Below are positions 32,153 through 39,976 of a stretch of DNA of 64,000 nucleotides, piece after piece. The stretch lies in assembly GCA_036274155.1 (NCBI GenBank), contig DASUGH010000083.1, positions 35,990-99,989 on the forward strand, in the 5' to 3' direction. The stretch is from Gp6-AA40 sp036274155. GTDB taxonomy: Bacteria; Acidobacteriota; Vicinamibacteria; Vicinamibacterales; UBA2999. A program made the position numbers and the translations under genes. Every line of letters begins with the position of its first letter. Within the stretch, counting starts at the first letter, position 1. The notes under the pieces are model-generated. The model saw nothing but the letters and a program-made list of their open reading frames with translations. It searched no databases and was not told where the DNA came from.

Positions 32153-32986
32153 GTGCGCATTGTAGCGTCGATACTGCTCGTCGCCTCGACTCTCGTTCCG
32201 GCTGACCTGTTCGCGCAGGGGCGCGGCCGCACCGCCGGCGCGAGCCCGGCCTCGCAGCGGCCGCCGCAGACCGTCACGCCGCAGACCTATCCGGCCGATC
32301 AGGTGGCAACCGGACGAAGGCTGTTTGCCGCGCGCTGCGGCTCCTGTCATGGCCCCGAGGCGACCGGAGAAGCAGGCGACACCGACCTCACTCGCTCGAC
32401 CCTGGTGTCGCAGGATGTGCGCGGCGACAAGATCGGCCCGCTGGTGCGCACCGGCCGATCGGACAAAGGCATGCCGCCGATCGCCGTGTCGGACGAAGAT
32501 CTTGCGGCCATCGTCGCGTTCGTCCACGACCGCCACACCGCCGCGGAAACGCTGCTTGGCGGAAGACGGTCTGTGGACGTCGCCGATCTGCAGACCGGAA
32601 ACGCCGATGCCGGCCGCAAGTATTTCGACGCGGCCTGCACCAGGTGCCACTCGGCGACCGGCGATCTGTCCGGCATCTCGAGCCGGCTGCAGGGGCTGGC
32701 GCTGCTGCAGCGCATGCTCTATCCAGGGTCCGGCGGCGGCGGCGCGGTCAAGCCGCCGACGGTAACGGTGACGGCGCCGAACGGACAGACGGTCACCGGC
32801 ACGCTCGCCTATCGCGACGAGTTCACCATCGCGCTGACCGATTCGGCGGGCTCGTACAGGTCGTGGCCGACACGTCGTGTGACGTTCAAGGTCGACGACA
32901 AGCTGTCGGCGCACGTCGAGCAGCTGGCGAAGTACACGGACGACGACATGCACGACGTGTTCGCGTATCTGCAGTCGTTGAAGTAG
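32153..32986 (+). CDS. Dihaem c-type cytochrome, exported
   Basis: A 277-residue exported protein from GTG 32153 with a signal (IVASILLVASTLVPADLFAQ). It carries two haem motifs, CGSCH and CTRCH. The segment TVTAPNGQTVTGTLAYRDEF resembles the beta domain of the other dihaem cytochrome at 23184. It ends with a second cytochrome-like helix (DDDMHDVFAYLQSLK). It precedes the PQQ dehydrogenase at 33004 by 17 bases and is its probable electron acceptor. Confidence 0.88.
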   Translation: MRIVASILLVASTLVPADLFAQGRGRTAGASPASQRPPQTVTPQTYPADQVATGRRLFAARCGSCHGPEATGEAGDTDLTRSTLVSQDVRGDKIGPLVRTGRSDKGMPPIAVSDEDLAAIVAFVHDRHTAAETLLGGRRSVDVADLQTGNADAGRKYFDAACTRCHSATGDLSGISSRLQGLALLQRMLYPGSGGGGAVKPPTVTVTAPNGQTVTGTLAYRDEFTIALTDSAGSYRSWPTRRVTFKVDDKLSAHVEQLAKYTDDDMHDVFAYLQSLK

Positions 32987-33003
32987 GCGAGGGCGATCTT
33001 TTG

Positions 33004-34563
33004 GTGCACAGACTTCACCGCGTCCGCGTGCTGCTGCTCGCATCGGGCGCCGCGCTCGCGCTCGGCGTCATCACCGCTGCGCAGTCGCTCGATCCGGCCA
33101 CGCTGCTGAAGCCGCCGGCCGACAGCTGGCCCACCTACCACGGCGACTACACCGGCCAGCGCCACAGCACGCTGAAACAGATTACGCCGTCCAACGTGCA
33201 TCAGATGACACTGACCTGGGCCTTTCAGACAGGTCAGAACCAGCAGATCAAGGCCTCGCCGCTGCTCGTCGACGGCGTCATCTACGTGACCGCGCCGGAT
33301 AACGTCTGGGCGGTCGATGCGCGCAACGGCCGGCAGCTCTGGCGATACACGCACCCGATGAACGATGCGTTCCACATCGGCCAGCGCGGCGTCGCCATCT
33401 ACAAGGACTTCGTCATCACCACCACACCGGACGCGCACCTGGTGGCGCTCGACTCGAAGACGGGGAAGGTCCGCTGGAATGTGGTGATCGCCGACTCGAA
33501 GCGCGGCTACTGGTCCACGAACGCACCGCTTCTCATTCGTAATCACCTGATCGTCGGCGTGGCCGGCGACTTCGACAACCTGCCGGGCATTCTCAAGTCG
33601 TTCGATCCCGAGACCGGCAAACTGCAGTGGACCTTTCACAGCACGCCGGCACCGGGGATGACGACACCGGCCAGCGGCGGCGCCACCGGCGGGCAGATGT
33701 GGATGACCGGAACCTACGATCCGGAACTGAACCTGCTCTATGTCGGTACGGGCAACCCGACGCCGGTGCTGAACGGCGCCGCGCGTCCCGGCGACAACCC
33801 GTGGACATGCTCGATCGTCGCGCTCAATCCCGACACCGGTGCGCTGATCTGGGGATTCCAGGCGTCGCCCCACGACACCCACGACTGGGATGCCGCAGAG
33901 GTTCCGGTGCTCGTCGACGGCGCGTTCGGCGGCACCGACCGCAAGATGCTGCTGCAGGCCTCGCGTAACGGGTACTTCTTCGTGCTCGATCGCACGAACG
34001 GCAAGAGCCTGCTGACCAGGAGCTTCGCCGCCGTCAACTGGGCGAGCGGTATCGACAAGGACGGTCGGCCGACGCCGAATCCCGCCAAGGAGCCGGCGCG
34101 CGACGGGCGGCTGGTGGCTCCAAACGAAGCCGGCGCCACCAATTACCGGTCGCCGAGCTTCGACCCGGCGACGGGCCTGCTGCTCGTGAGCGCCCAGGAT
34201 GCCTACGGCATTTACTTCTTCAAGAACGATCATGGGGCGTACGGCTGGGCGGGGGCCAACTACAGCGTCTACGGACGTGCCGCGCTCCGCGCCATCGATT
34301 ACCGCACCGGAGAGATCCGCTGGAGCCACGACCTCGGCGACGGAGCGTCCGGGGCGGGCGTGCTGACGACCGATTCGGGGCTCGCCTTCACCGGCGACAC
34401 TGCCGGTAACGCGCTGGCCGTTCGAACGTCCGACGGCACGACACTCTGGCACTCGGGCATCGGACGCGTCGGCACCGGTCCCATCACCTACGAGCTCGAC
34501 GGCCGCCAGTACGTGCTGCTCGGAGGGGGCAGTTCGTTGTTCGCGTGGGCGCTCCCCGAGTGA
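33004..34563 (+). CDS. PQQ-dependent quinoprotein dehydrogenase without vicinal cysteines
   Basis: A 519-residue exported quinoprotein, started at GTG 33004 (a TTG at 33001 is an alternative), with a signal (VRVLLLASGAALALGVITAAQ). The propeller begins SWPTYHGDYTGQRHSTLKQI, and blades include AVDARNGRQLW, ALDSKTGKVRW and SFDPETGKLQW. The catalytic-region motif is DTHDWDAAEVPVL. It lacks the Cys-Cys pair found in the alcohol dehydrogenase at 24290, so the PQQ site differs. Arrangement cytochrome-dehydrogenase mirrors the 20.6-23.2 kb module. Confidence 0.87.
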   Translation: MHRLHRVRVLLLASGAALALGVITAAQSLDPATLLKPPADSWPTYHGDYTGQRHSTLKQITPSNVHQMTLTWAFQTGQNQQIKASPLLVDGVIYVTAPDNVWAVDARNGRQLWRYTHPMNDAFHIGQRGVAIYKDFVITTTPDAHLVALDSKTGKVRWNVVIADSKRGYWSTNAPLLIRNHLIVGVAGDFDNLPGILKSFDPETGKLQWTFHSTPAPGMTTPASGGATGGQMWMTGTYDPELNLLYVGTGNPTPVLNGAARPGDNPWTCSIVALNPDTGALIWGFQASPHDTHDWDAAEVPVLVDGAFGGTDRKMLLQASRNGYFFVLDRTNGKSLLTRSFAAVNWASGIDKDGRPTPNPAKEPARDGRLVAPNEAGATNYRSPSFDPATGLLLVSAQDAYGIYFFKNDHGAYGWAGANYSVYGRAALRAIDYRTGEIRWSHDLGDGASGAGVLTTDSGLAFTGDTAGNALAVRTSDGTTLWHSGIGRVGTGPITYELDGRQYVLLGGGSSLFAWALPE

Positions 34564-34614
34564 CCGCGGGTGCCTGATCCTTGCATTCCAGCACGAAGAT
34601 GATCCTCAATCGTC

Positions 34615-34650
34615 CTTCGAGGTTGCTCAAAACCCTGAGCGAAGTCGAAG
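34615..34650. repeat. REP-like hairpin (CTGAGCGAAGTCGAAG type)
   Basis: The outer pair CTTCGA/TCGAAG and inner pair GCTCA/TGAGC form a hairpin with a symmetric internal bulge of four bases on each side. The word CCTGAGCGAAGTCGAAG is, from memory, a frequent dispersed palindrome in many high-GC genomes. It lies in a 143-bp gap that shows no gene. Confidence 0.55.
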
Positions 34651-34706
34651 AGCTGTTCCGACCGTTGCGTTCCCCCAGCCCGAACCACTCTCTCAGCCGA
34701 GGATGA

Positions 34707-35264
34707 ATGCCGACACGAATCCTGATCGCGTTCTGTGTGTGTCTCGCCGGCAGCAATGCCATGGCTCAAGGCTCTCAATCCGTTCAAGAGGCCCGCGTCG
34801 AGGTCTCAGGCGGTTACTCCTACCTCTGGGGCGACGTCGGCAAGGCGTCCGGAGGCGATCACCTCCCGAAAGGGTGGAACGCCGGTTTCGTGTATTACTT
34901 CTCGGAGGGTGTCGGCCTCGCCGTCGACATCGCCGGCCACCATGGATCCCAGTACTTTGGAACGTTGGCAGGGACGGTCGACGCGTCGCTCTACTCATAC
35001 ACCGCCGGCGTGAAGATGACGCGCCCCGTCGGCAGGGTCGAGTACACCGTCCGGCTTCTTGGCGGCGTTGCAAACGCCACCGCTATTCCGGGCGGCGACC
35101 CCGAATCGAACACCGATGTCGCGATCATTATCGGCGGTGGCCTGAATCTCCCGCTGGGCAGCCGCCGGTTCGGCATCCAGCTCGCCCAGGTGGACGTGCT
35201 GCTCAGCGCCGCGGTGAGGGAGGTTTCTCCTGCCCTGACCGTTGGTGCCTTCTATCGCTGGTAG
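34707..35264 (+). CDS. Small outer-membrane beta-barrel protein
   Basis: A 185-residue protein with a signal (RILIAFCVCLAGSNAMAQG) and an eight-strand-like pattern: VEVSGGYSYLWGDV, WNAGFVYYFSEGVGLAVDIA, SLYSYTAGVKMT, VEYTVRLLGGVAN, TDVAIIIGGGLNL, FGIQLAQVDVLL, LTVGAFYRW. The final aromatic W and repeated Gly-aromatic strands are typical of OmpA-like transmembrane barrels. Function is not recognisable. It lies alone before the ABC ATPase gene. Confidence 0.82.
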   Translation: MPTRILIAFCVCLAGSNAMAQGSQSVQEARVEVSGGYSYLWGDVGKASGGDHLPKGWNAGFVYYFSEGVGLAVDIAGHHGSQYFGTLAGTVDASLYSYTAGVKMTRPVGRVEYTVRLLGGVANATAIPGGDPESNTDVAIIIGGGLNLPLGSRRFGIQLAQVDVLLSAAVREVSPALTVGAFYRW

Positions 35265-35300
35265 CCAGGCGCCCTCGGCGGCGCCAGCTCGTTCAGCGTC

Positions 35301-36239
35301 ATGACGAACCGGTCTTCCCCTGCTCTGCGCGTGAGCGCACTGCGCAAGCGCTACAAGGACGTCGAGGCGGTCGCCGGCGTCGATCTCGACGTCGGCTCGG
35401 GAGAATGCTTCGGTCTGCTCGGACCGAATGGCGCCGGCAAGACGACGACGATCGAGATCTGCGAGGGTTTGACGCAACCCGACGTCGGCGACGTCGAGGT
35501 GCTCGGCCTGCGCTGGGCGACGGATGCCGCTGCGCTGCGCCAGCTGCTCGGCATCCAGCTGCAGGAGACCCAGCTGGCCGACAAGCTGACGGTCTACGAA
35601 ACGCTGCGGCTGTTCCGGAGCTTCTTTCACCAGGGCCCAGACGTCGCGACGGTGGTCCGCCTGGTGCAGCTCGAGGAGAAGCAGCAGTCGCGGGTGGGCG
35701 GCCTGTCGGGCGGACAGAAGCAGCGCCTCGCGCTCGCCTGCGCCCTCGTGGGCGATCCCGACCTGCTGTTTCTCGACGAACCGACCACCGGGCTCGATCC
35801 GCAGGCACGCCGTCAGCTCTGGGAGCTCATCGAACAGTTCAAGAAGGCCGGCCGCACCATCGTCCTCACGACGCACTACATGGACGAGGCCGAGCGTCTC
35901 TGCGATCGGGTGGCCATCATGGATCACGGGCGCGTGATCGCCCTCGGCACGCCGCGTGAGCTCATCGCCGCCACCGGCGTCGAGCACGTCGTGGAGTTCG
36001 GAGGCGACCCGTCGCAGACAGCGGACCTGAAGGCCATGGAGCGGCTCGCCGGCGTGCGCGCCGTGCGTGCGGAGACGACCGGAATTCTGGTCCACGTGAC
36101 CGAGCTGCACCGCGCCGTCCCGGCGCTGCTCGACGAGCTGCGCCGGCAGGGAATAGCGCTGACCGAATTGCGCACTCACTCTGCCACCCTCGAGGACGTG
36201 TTCGTCGGACTGACGGGACGGCATCTTCGCGATCAGTGA
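35301..36239 (+). CDS. ABC transporter ATP-binding protein
   Basis: A 312-residue ATPase of the DrrA/CcmA type. Walker A GPNGAGKTTT, signature LSGGQKQRLALA, Walker B DLLFLDEPTTGLDP, and the switch His in VLTTHYMDEAE are all intact. A C-terminal domain (about 230-310) follows, usual in ABC-2-type exporters. No permease is adjacent; the only ABC-2 permease in the window is 14 kb away at 50032, in the same orientation. The genes between include a cupredoxin and the glycan cluster. Confidence 0.92.
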   Translation: MTNRSSPALRVSALRKRYKDVEAVAGVDLDVGSGECFGLLGPNGAGKTTTIEICEGLTQPDVGDVEVLGLRWATDAAALRQLLGIQLQETQLADKLTVYETLRLFRSFFHQGPDVATVVRLVQLEEKQQSRVGGLSGGQKQRLALACALVGDPDLLFLDEPTTGLDPQARRQLWELIEQFKKAGRTIVLTTHYMDEAERLCDRVAIMDHGRVIALGTPRELIAATGVEHVVEFGGDPSQTADLKAMERLAGVRAVRAETTGILVHVTELHRAVPALLDELRRQGIALTELRTHSATLEDVFVGLTGRHLRDQ

Positions 36240-36272
36240 CCGGACCGGCTGAGTCGCGCCAACACCTGGAGC

Positions 36273-36290
36273 GTCCGGCTTCAGCCGGAC
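36273..36290. repeat. REP-like palindrome GTCCGGCTTCAGCCGGAC
   Basis: An 18-base hairpin with eight-base arms and a TC loop. It shares the central GCTTCAGC with the copies at 26796 and 30951 and looks like a relative of that family. Confidence 0.7.
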
Positions 36291-36445
36291 CGGAACACGA
36301 CGCGACTCGGTCGTCAGCCTGATTTCGCGTTGCGTCGCTCGTTACACCGGCGGTAAGCAGTTCTCGCCGCCGTTCCCGCCATTTCCGGAACATTTCCACC
36401 GTTTCCTGCGCGGGCACCCGCCTTGCTCCCCAGGCGTCCACCACG

Positions 36446-36847
36446 ATGGTCGAATGCGCGGGTCCTCTGCGGAAACGCACACTGTGTGTGTGCACAACGG
36501 CTGTGCTCGTTGCGAGCACGGCTCCAATTCCAAAAGCTCAAACGGCCGGGCCCCGCGTCATCGACGTGGTGGCGCGGCGCTTCGCCTTCGAGCCGGCCGA
36601 GATCAGCGTCGGCGTCGGCGAGCCGGTGGTGCTGATGGTGCGATCGGCAGACGGCGTCCACGGGCTCGAGATCAAGCGGTTCAAGGTGAAGAAGGAAGTC
36701 CCGAGGGGCGGCGAACCGGTATCGATCGCGTTCACGGCCAGCGAGGCCGGCAGCTTCCCCATTCTGTGCTCCGAGTACTGCGGACAGGACCACGACAAGA
36801 TGAAGGGCACGCTCGTCGTCACGGCAGACACCGTCGAGCGACCTTGA
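36446..36847 (+). CDS. CuA-type cupredoxin (cytochrome oxidase subunit II-like)
   Basis: A 133-residue exported protein; the signal region is TLCVCTTAVLVASTAPIPKA. The cupredoxin fold (VIDVVARRFAFEPAEISVGV, GEPVVLMVRSADGVHGLEI) ends with CSEYCGQDHDKM, matching the CuA binding motif C-x3-C-x3-H-x2-M, with a further His at VHGLEI. This is a stand-alone CuA domain without a membrane helix pair of normal cox2. It precedes a haem lipoprotein and a barrel protein, suggesting electron transfer in the periplasm. Confidence 0.88.
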   Translation: MVECAGPLRKRTLCVCTTAVLVASTAPIPKAQTAGPRVIDVVARRFAFEPAEISVGVGEPVVLMVRSADGVHGLEIKRFKVKKEVPRGGEPVSIAFTASEAGSFPILCSEYCGQDHDKMKGTLVVTADTVERP

Positions 36848-36901
36848 CGCGCGCCCGCATACGCGCCCGCGTGCGCCCCCCTGCGCCTCGAAGGAGGACT
36901 T

Positions 36902-37354
36902 ATGTACCGCCGCATGGTCGCCCTGGGGGCCTTCTTCGCACTGCTGACCGGTTCGCACGCCTGCGACGAGAAGCTGTCGGACCTGACCGGACCCACGCCG
37001 GATCTCGAGGTACGTTTCAGCAGCATCCAGGAGCAGATCTTCGAGAACACCGACTCCTCGGGGCGTTCGGCGTGCATCCAGTGCCACAACAACCAGGGGC
37101 AGCTGTTCGCCGGACGGCTGAACCTGACCCACGACGTCGCCTACGACAACCTCGTCAACGTCGCCTCGCGCAACAAGGCGGGCGCTGTCCGCGTCATCCC
37201 CGGCGATCCGGAAAACAGCTACCTCATTCACAAGCTCGAAGGCAGAGCGGGCATCTTCGGCCTGCGCATGCCGCAGAACGGTCCGCCGTACCTCATCGAC
37301 GGCCAGATCAGCGTGATCAAGCGGTGGATCGAGCGCGGCGCCGCCAACGACTGA
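36902..37354 (+). CDS. c-type haem lipoprotein
   Basis: A 150-residue lipoprotein; the signal (MVALGAFFALLTGSHACDEK) ends in a Cys. One haem motif CIQCH lies near residue 58-62. The region DLTGPTPDLEVRFSSIQEQI resembles conserved N-termini of Acidobacterial haem lipoproteins. The distal ligand is probably Met in LRMPQNGPP. An AAGGAGG site lies just before the ATG at 36902. Together with the cupredoxin and the barrel protein this looks like a small electron-transfer operon. Confidence 0.88.
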   Translation: MYRRMVALGAFFALLTGSHACDEKLSDLTGPTPDLEVRFSSIQEQIFENTDSSGRSACIQCHNNQGQLFAGRLNLTHDVAYDNLVNVASRNKAGAVRVIPGDPENSYLIHKLEGRAGIFGLRMPQNGPPYLIDGQISVIKRWIERGAAND

Positions 37355-37392
37355 TCGTCAGCCAGCGAACGAACAACCACGTCTCCACGCCT

Positions 37393-37412
37393 GGTCCGGT
37401 GTCTGCCGGACC
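37393..37412. terminator. Intergenic hairpin GGTCCGG-6-CCGGACC
   Basis: A seven-base GC stem with a six-base loop between the haem lipoprotein and barrel genes. No T-run follows, so it may be an mRNA-stability hairpin rather than a terminator. Confidence 0.35.
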
Positions 37413-37441
37413 GGCTTGACGCCTCTCAGAAAGGACTCGCG

Positions 37442-38287
37442 ATGACTCGAGGTCGAATTCTGCTCGTGATGATGATGTTGGCTGCGGCCTGGCCCGCCTG
37501 GGCGCAAACGCAGAGCGCACCCCCGGCAGCGGCGCCGCAGGTGCCCGACGATCCCGATCTCGACGCCAGGCCGGCGCAGCCCGATTTCACGATCGTCAAC
37601 CTGCCCACCACCTTGAGGCTGCCTCGCTTCAAGAGCGCCTTCCGGGTCACGCACCGGTTCACGCGTCCGCTCGGCCAGGGCGACTTCAGCGATCTGCTCG
37701 AGGACTTCTTCGGGCTCGATTCGTCGGCGCAGATCGGCCTCGAGTACCGCTTCGGCCTGATGCGCGGCATGCAGGTCGGCATCCACCGCACCAGCGACCG
37801 GACCATTCAATTCTTCGGCCGCTACAACCTGCTCAACGAGGCGGATGGCAAGTTCATCGGTCTCGACGCCACGGCGTCGATCGACGGCACCGACAACTTC
37901 AGCGACAGCTTCAGCCCGTCGGTCGGCGCGGTCGTCTCGCGCGAGTTCGGCAGGTACGGCGCCGTCTACGTAGAGCCGATCTGGGTCAACAACTCCAACC
38001 CCGAGCCGAGCGAGCTCGACGACGAGCAGGACACGTTCATGGTCGGCATCGGCGGCCGCCTCCGCGTACGGCCCACGCTCTACGTGGTCGGCGAGTTCAT
38101 CCCGCGGACCGGCTACACGCCGGGAGTGAACCACGGGACGTTCGGCGTCGAGATCCGCGCCGGCGGACACCTGTTCCAGATCAACTTCTCCAACGGGTTC
38201 GGCACGACGATGGGACAGCTGGCGCGCGGCGGAACGAACAACGACGACTGGTACCTGGGGTTCAATATCTCGAGGAAGTTTTTCTGA
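37442..38287 (+). CDS. DUF5777-like outer-membrane beta-barrel protein
   Basis: A 281-residue protein with a signal (ILLVMMMLAAAWPAWAQ). The sequence PTTLRLPRFKSAFRVTHRFT, then repeating amphipathic strands to the final FNISRKFF, gives a barrel with C-terminal Phe. The start resembles DUF5777 proteins, which are found beside cupredoxins, YceI-like and haem lipoproteins in Acidobacteria. It closes the small electron-transfer cluster 36446-38287. Confidence 0.82.
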   Translation: MTRGRILLVMMMLAAAWPAWAQTQSAPPAAAPQVPDDPDLDARPAQPDFTIVNLPTTLRLPRFKSAFRVTHRFTRPLGQGDFSDLLEDFFGLDSSAQIGLEYRFGLMRGMQVGIHRTSDRTIQFFGRYNLLNEADGKFIGLDATASIDGTDNFSDSFSPSVGAVVSREFGRYGAVYVEPIWVNNSNPEPSELDDEQDTFMVGIGGRLRVRPTLYVVGEFIPRTGYTPGVNHGTFGVEIRAGGHLFQINFSNGFGTTMGQLARGGTNNDDWYLGFNISRKFF

Positions 38288-38340
38288 GAGCGCCGCGCCG
38301 CGGTATGAGTTCGCCCGGGGAGAGGCGGTGCCGGGGCCGG

Positions 38341-39075
38341 CTACCGGCGTCTCTCGGCGACCACCCAGAGAAAAATGCAACTGTCGGCGGGAGCGTGGGA
38401 AAACGTCTTCCGGACCCTGAAGCCCGCCCGCTCGACGGTCTGCCGGATTTCGGCGTCGCTGTAGTTGACCCCGCACCATGTGTCCTTCGCGCGAGCGCGC
38501 TCGACGGATGCGGCTTCCTCGGTATCCGGGCGTCCCGCGACCTGGAACTTGAAGACACCGCCCGGTTTCAGCACCCGGAAGGCCTCACGGATGTTGGTCT
38601 CGACGACAGCCGCGTCCGGGATGTGCTGAAAGACCAGGTACGAGATGACCAAATCGACGGAGCCGGATCGAATCGGCTTCAGCGAGGATCCATCCGTCAA
38701 CCACACGTGGACGTTGCCGAGATCGCCGAGGCGCGCCTTGGCGCGCTCGATCATCTCGGCAGAGACATCAACGCCATGGACGGTTCCAAAGCGCGCGGCG
38801 AGCGGCCGCAGCATGCGGCCGATGCCGCAGCCGATCTCGAGAACCGTCGCCTGCGACGGCACCGGCGGCTCGACGTCCTTGATGATGTCGCGAACGCTTT
38901 GATCGCCTGAGGCCGCAAACTGCTCCTCGGAATCGGCCGCGTCCGTCACGATGTAGTAGAGCGCGTTCTCGCGGGCGCGATCGTCCCAGTCCCTCCGCAT
39001 CTGAGCCTCGACGGCCGAGACGTCCCGCGGCCGCGCAAACAGGGCCGACAGCCTTGGTGCGATTCCCTTCAACAT
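38341..39075 (-). CDS. Class I SAM-dependent methyltransferase
   Basis: A 244-residue enzyme. The SAM-binding motif is ATVLEIGCGIGRMLRPLA; motif II is GVDVSAEMIERAK; then SVDLVISYLVFQHIP and AFRVLKPGGVFKF. Start taken at 39075 (MLKG), where the coding-like sequence begins. The C-terminus is short. It is the last gene of the minus-strand glycan operon that begins at 45554. The substrate is unknown, likely a sugar or lipid of the surface glycan. Confidence 0.88.
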   Translation of the reverse strand: MLKGIAPRLSALFARPRDVSAVEAQMRRDWDDRARENALYYIVTDAADSEEQFAASGDQSVRDIIKDVEPPVPSQATVLEIGCGIGRMLRPLAARFGTVHGVDVSAEMIERAKARLGDLGNVHVWLTDGSSLKPIRSGSVDLVISYLVFQHIPDAAVVETNIREAFRVLKPGGVFKFQVAGRPDTEEAASVERARAKDTWCGVNYSDAEIRQTVERAGFRVRKTFSHAPADSCIFLWVVAERRR

Positions 39076-39130
39076 CCCGCGTCTTCCACCCTTCCCGACC
39101 CGTTCAGCAGGCCGTGGTGAAACATTCTGC

Positions 39131-39892
39131 TCAACTGTCGCGCCGGACCCAGTGTGCAAGGAACGACGAGAAGAACCACTTCGAGGGCAGACGGCCGTAC
39201 AACCGTTCCGCTCCGATGAGCGCCGGCGCAGCTGCGGCTTTCGCACCCTTGGAAAGCCGGAACACCAGACTGTTGTACACCAGAAAGAACGCCGGCCCGC
39301 CGAAATACTGAACGCGGCGGCAGTCGAAGGCGCCTGCTGCGGCCGACAGCAGCTCGCCGTGCGACAAGGCCCGCTCGTTTCCTGCATCGAAGTATCGATC
39401 GAGGCGATACCAGAGTCTTCGCCCGGCCTCGAGCAGGTACTCCCGGTTCGGCTCGAACAAGAGGAACGATCCTCCGGGACGCAGCATGGTGGCGACATTC
39501 TTCAGCGCACCGTGGATATCCGCGGCGCAGTGATGCAGGCCCCCCATGATGATCGCCGCATCGAACGGCTCGCCCGAGTAGTGGGCGCGCGTCAGGTCGA
39601 ATTCGATGGCGTCCCTCTGGGTCTTCGCGCGGTACCGCCGGACGGCTTCGGGTGAGACGTCGAAGCCGGTGCACTCCACTCCCGGAAAGCGCCGCATCAG
39701 GAATCTCGTCGTCTCGCCGCTCCCCGACGCGAGGTCTGCTACGCGCTTGCCCCGGAGGTCGACGCCGTCGAGCAGAGGCGCAAGGATGAACTGCTCGCGG
39801 TACTGGAGCGAGTACGGATCGTAGTAGTGACGATCGTAGTCGTCCAGGATGTCGTCATAATGCTCCGCTTGCGGGTTGCTGGTGGTTGACAC
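39131..39892 (-). CDS. Class I SAM-dependent methyltransferase
   Basis: A 253-residue enzyme. SAM motif RVADLASGSGETTRFLMRR, acidic FDVSPEAVRR, DAAIIMGGLHHCAADIHGAL, and MLRPGGSFLLFEPNREYL. The N-terminus (EHYDDILDDYDRHYYDPYSL) is typical of methyltransferase domains in surface-glycan clusters. The C-terminus has an extended helix region. Part of the same operon, 55 bases before the preceding gene. Confidence 0.88.
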   Translation of the reverse strand: MSTTSNPQAEHYDDILDDYDRHYYDPYSLQYREQFILAPLLDGVDLRGKRVADLASGSGETTRFLMRRFPGVECTGFDVSPEAVRRYRAKTQRDAIEFDLTRAHYSGEPFDAAIIMGGLHHCAADIHGALKNVATMLRPGGSFLLFEPNREYLLEAGRRLWYRLDRYFDAGNERALSHGELLSAAAGAFDCRRVQYFGGPAFFLVYNSLVFRLSKGAKAAAAPALIGAERLYGRLPSKWFFSSFLAHWVRRDS

Positions 39893-39976
39893 GGTTTCGT
39901 CAGGCGCTCAGCTCGGCGCCGCACGCATTCGGCGTGCATCGGAAGACCCGCGGATACCCGAGCAGCGTGAGCAGAC

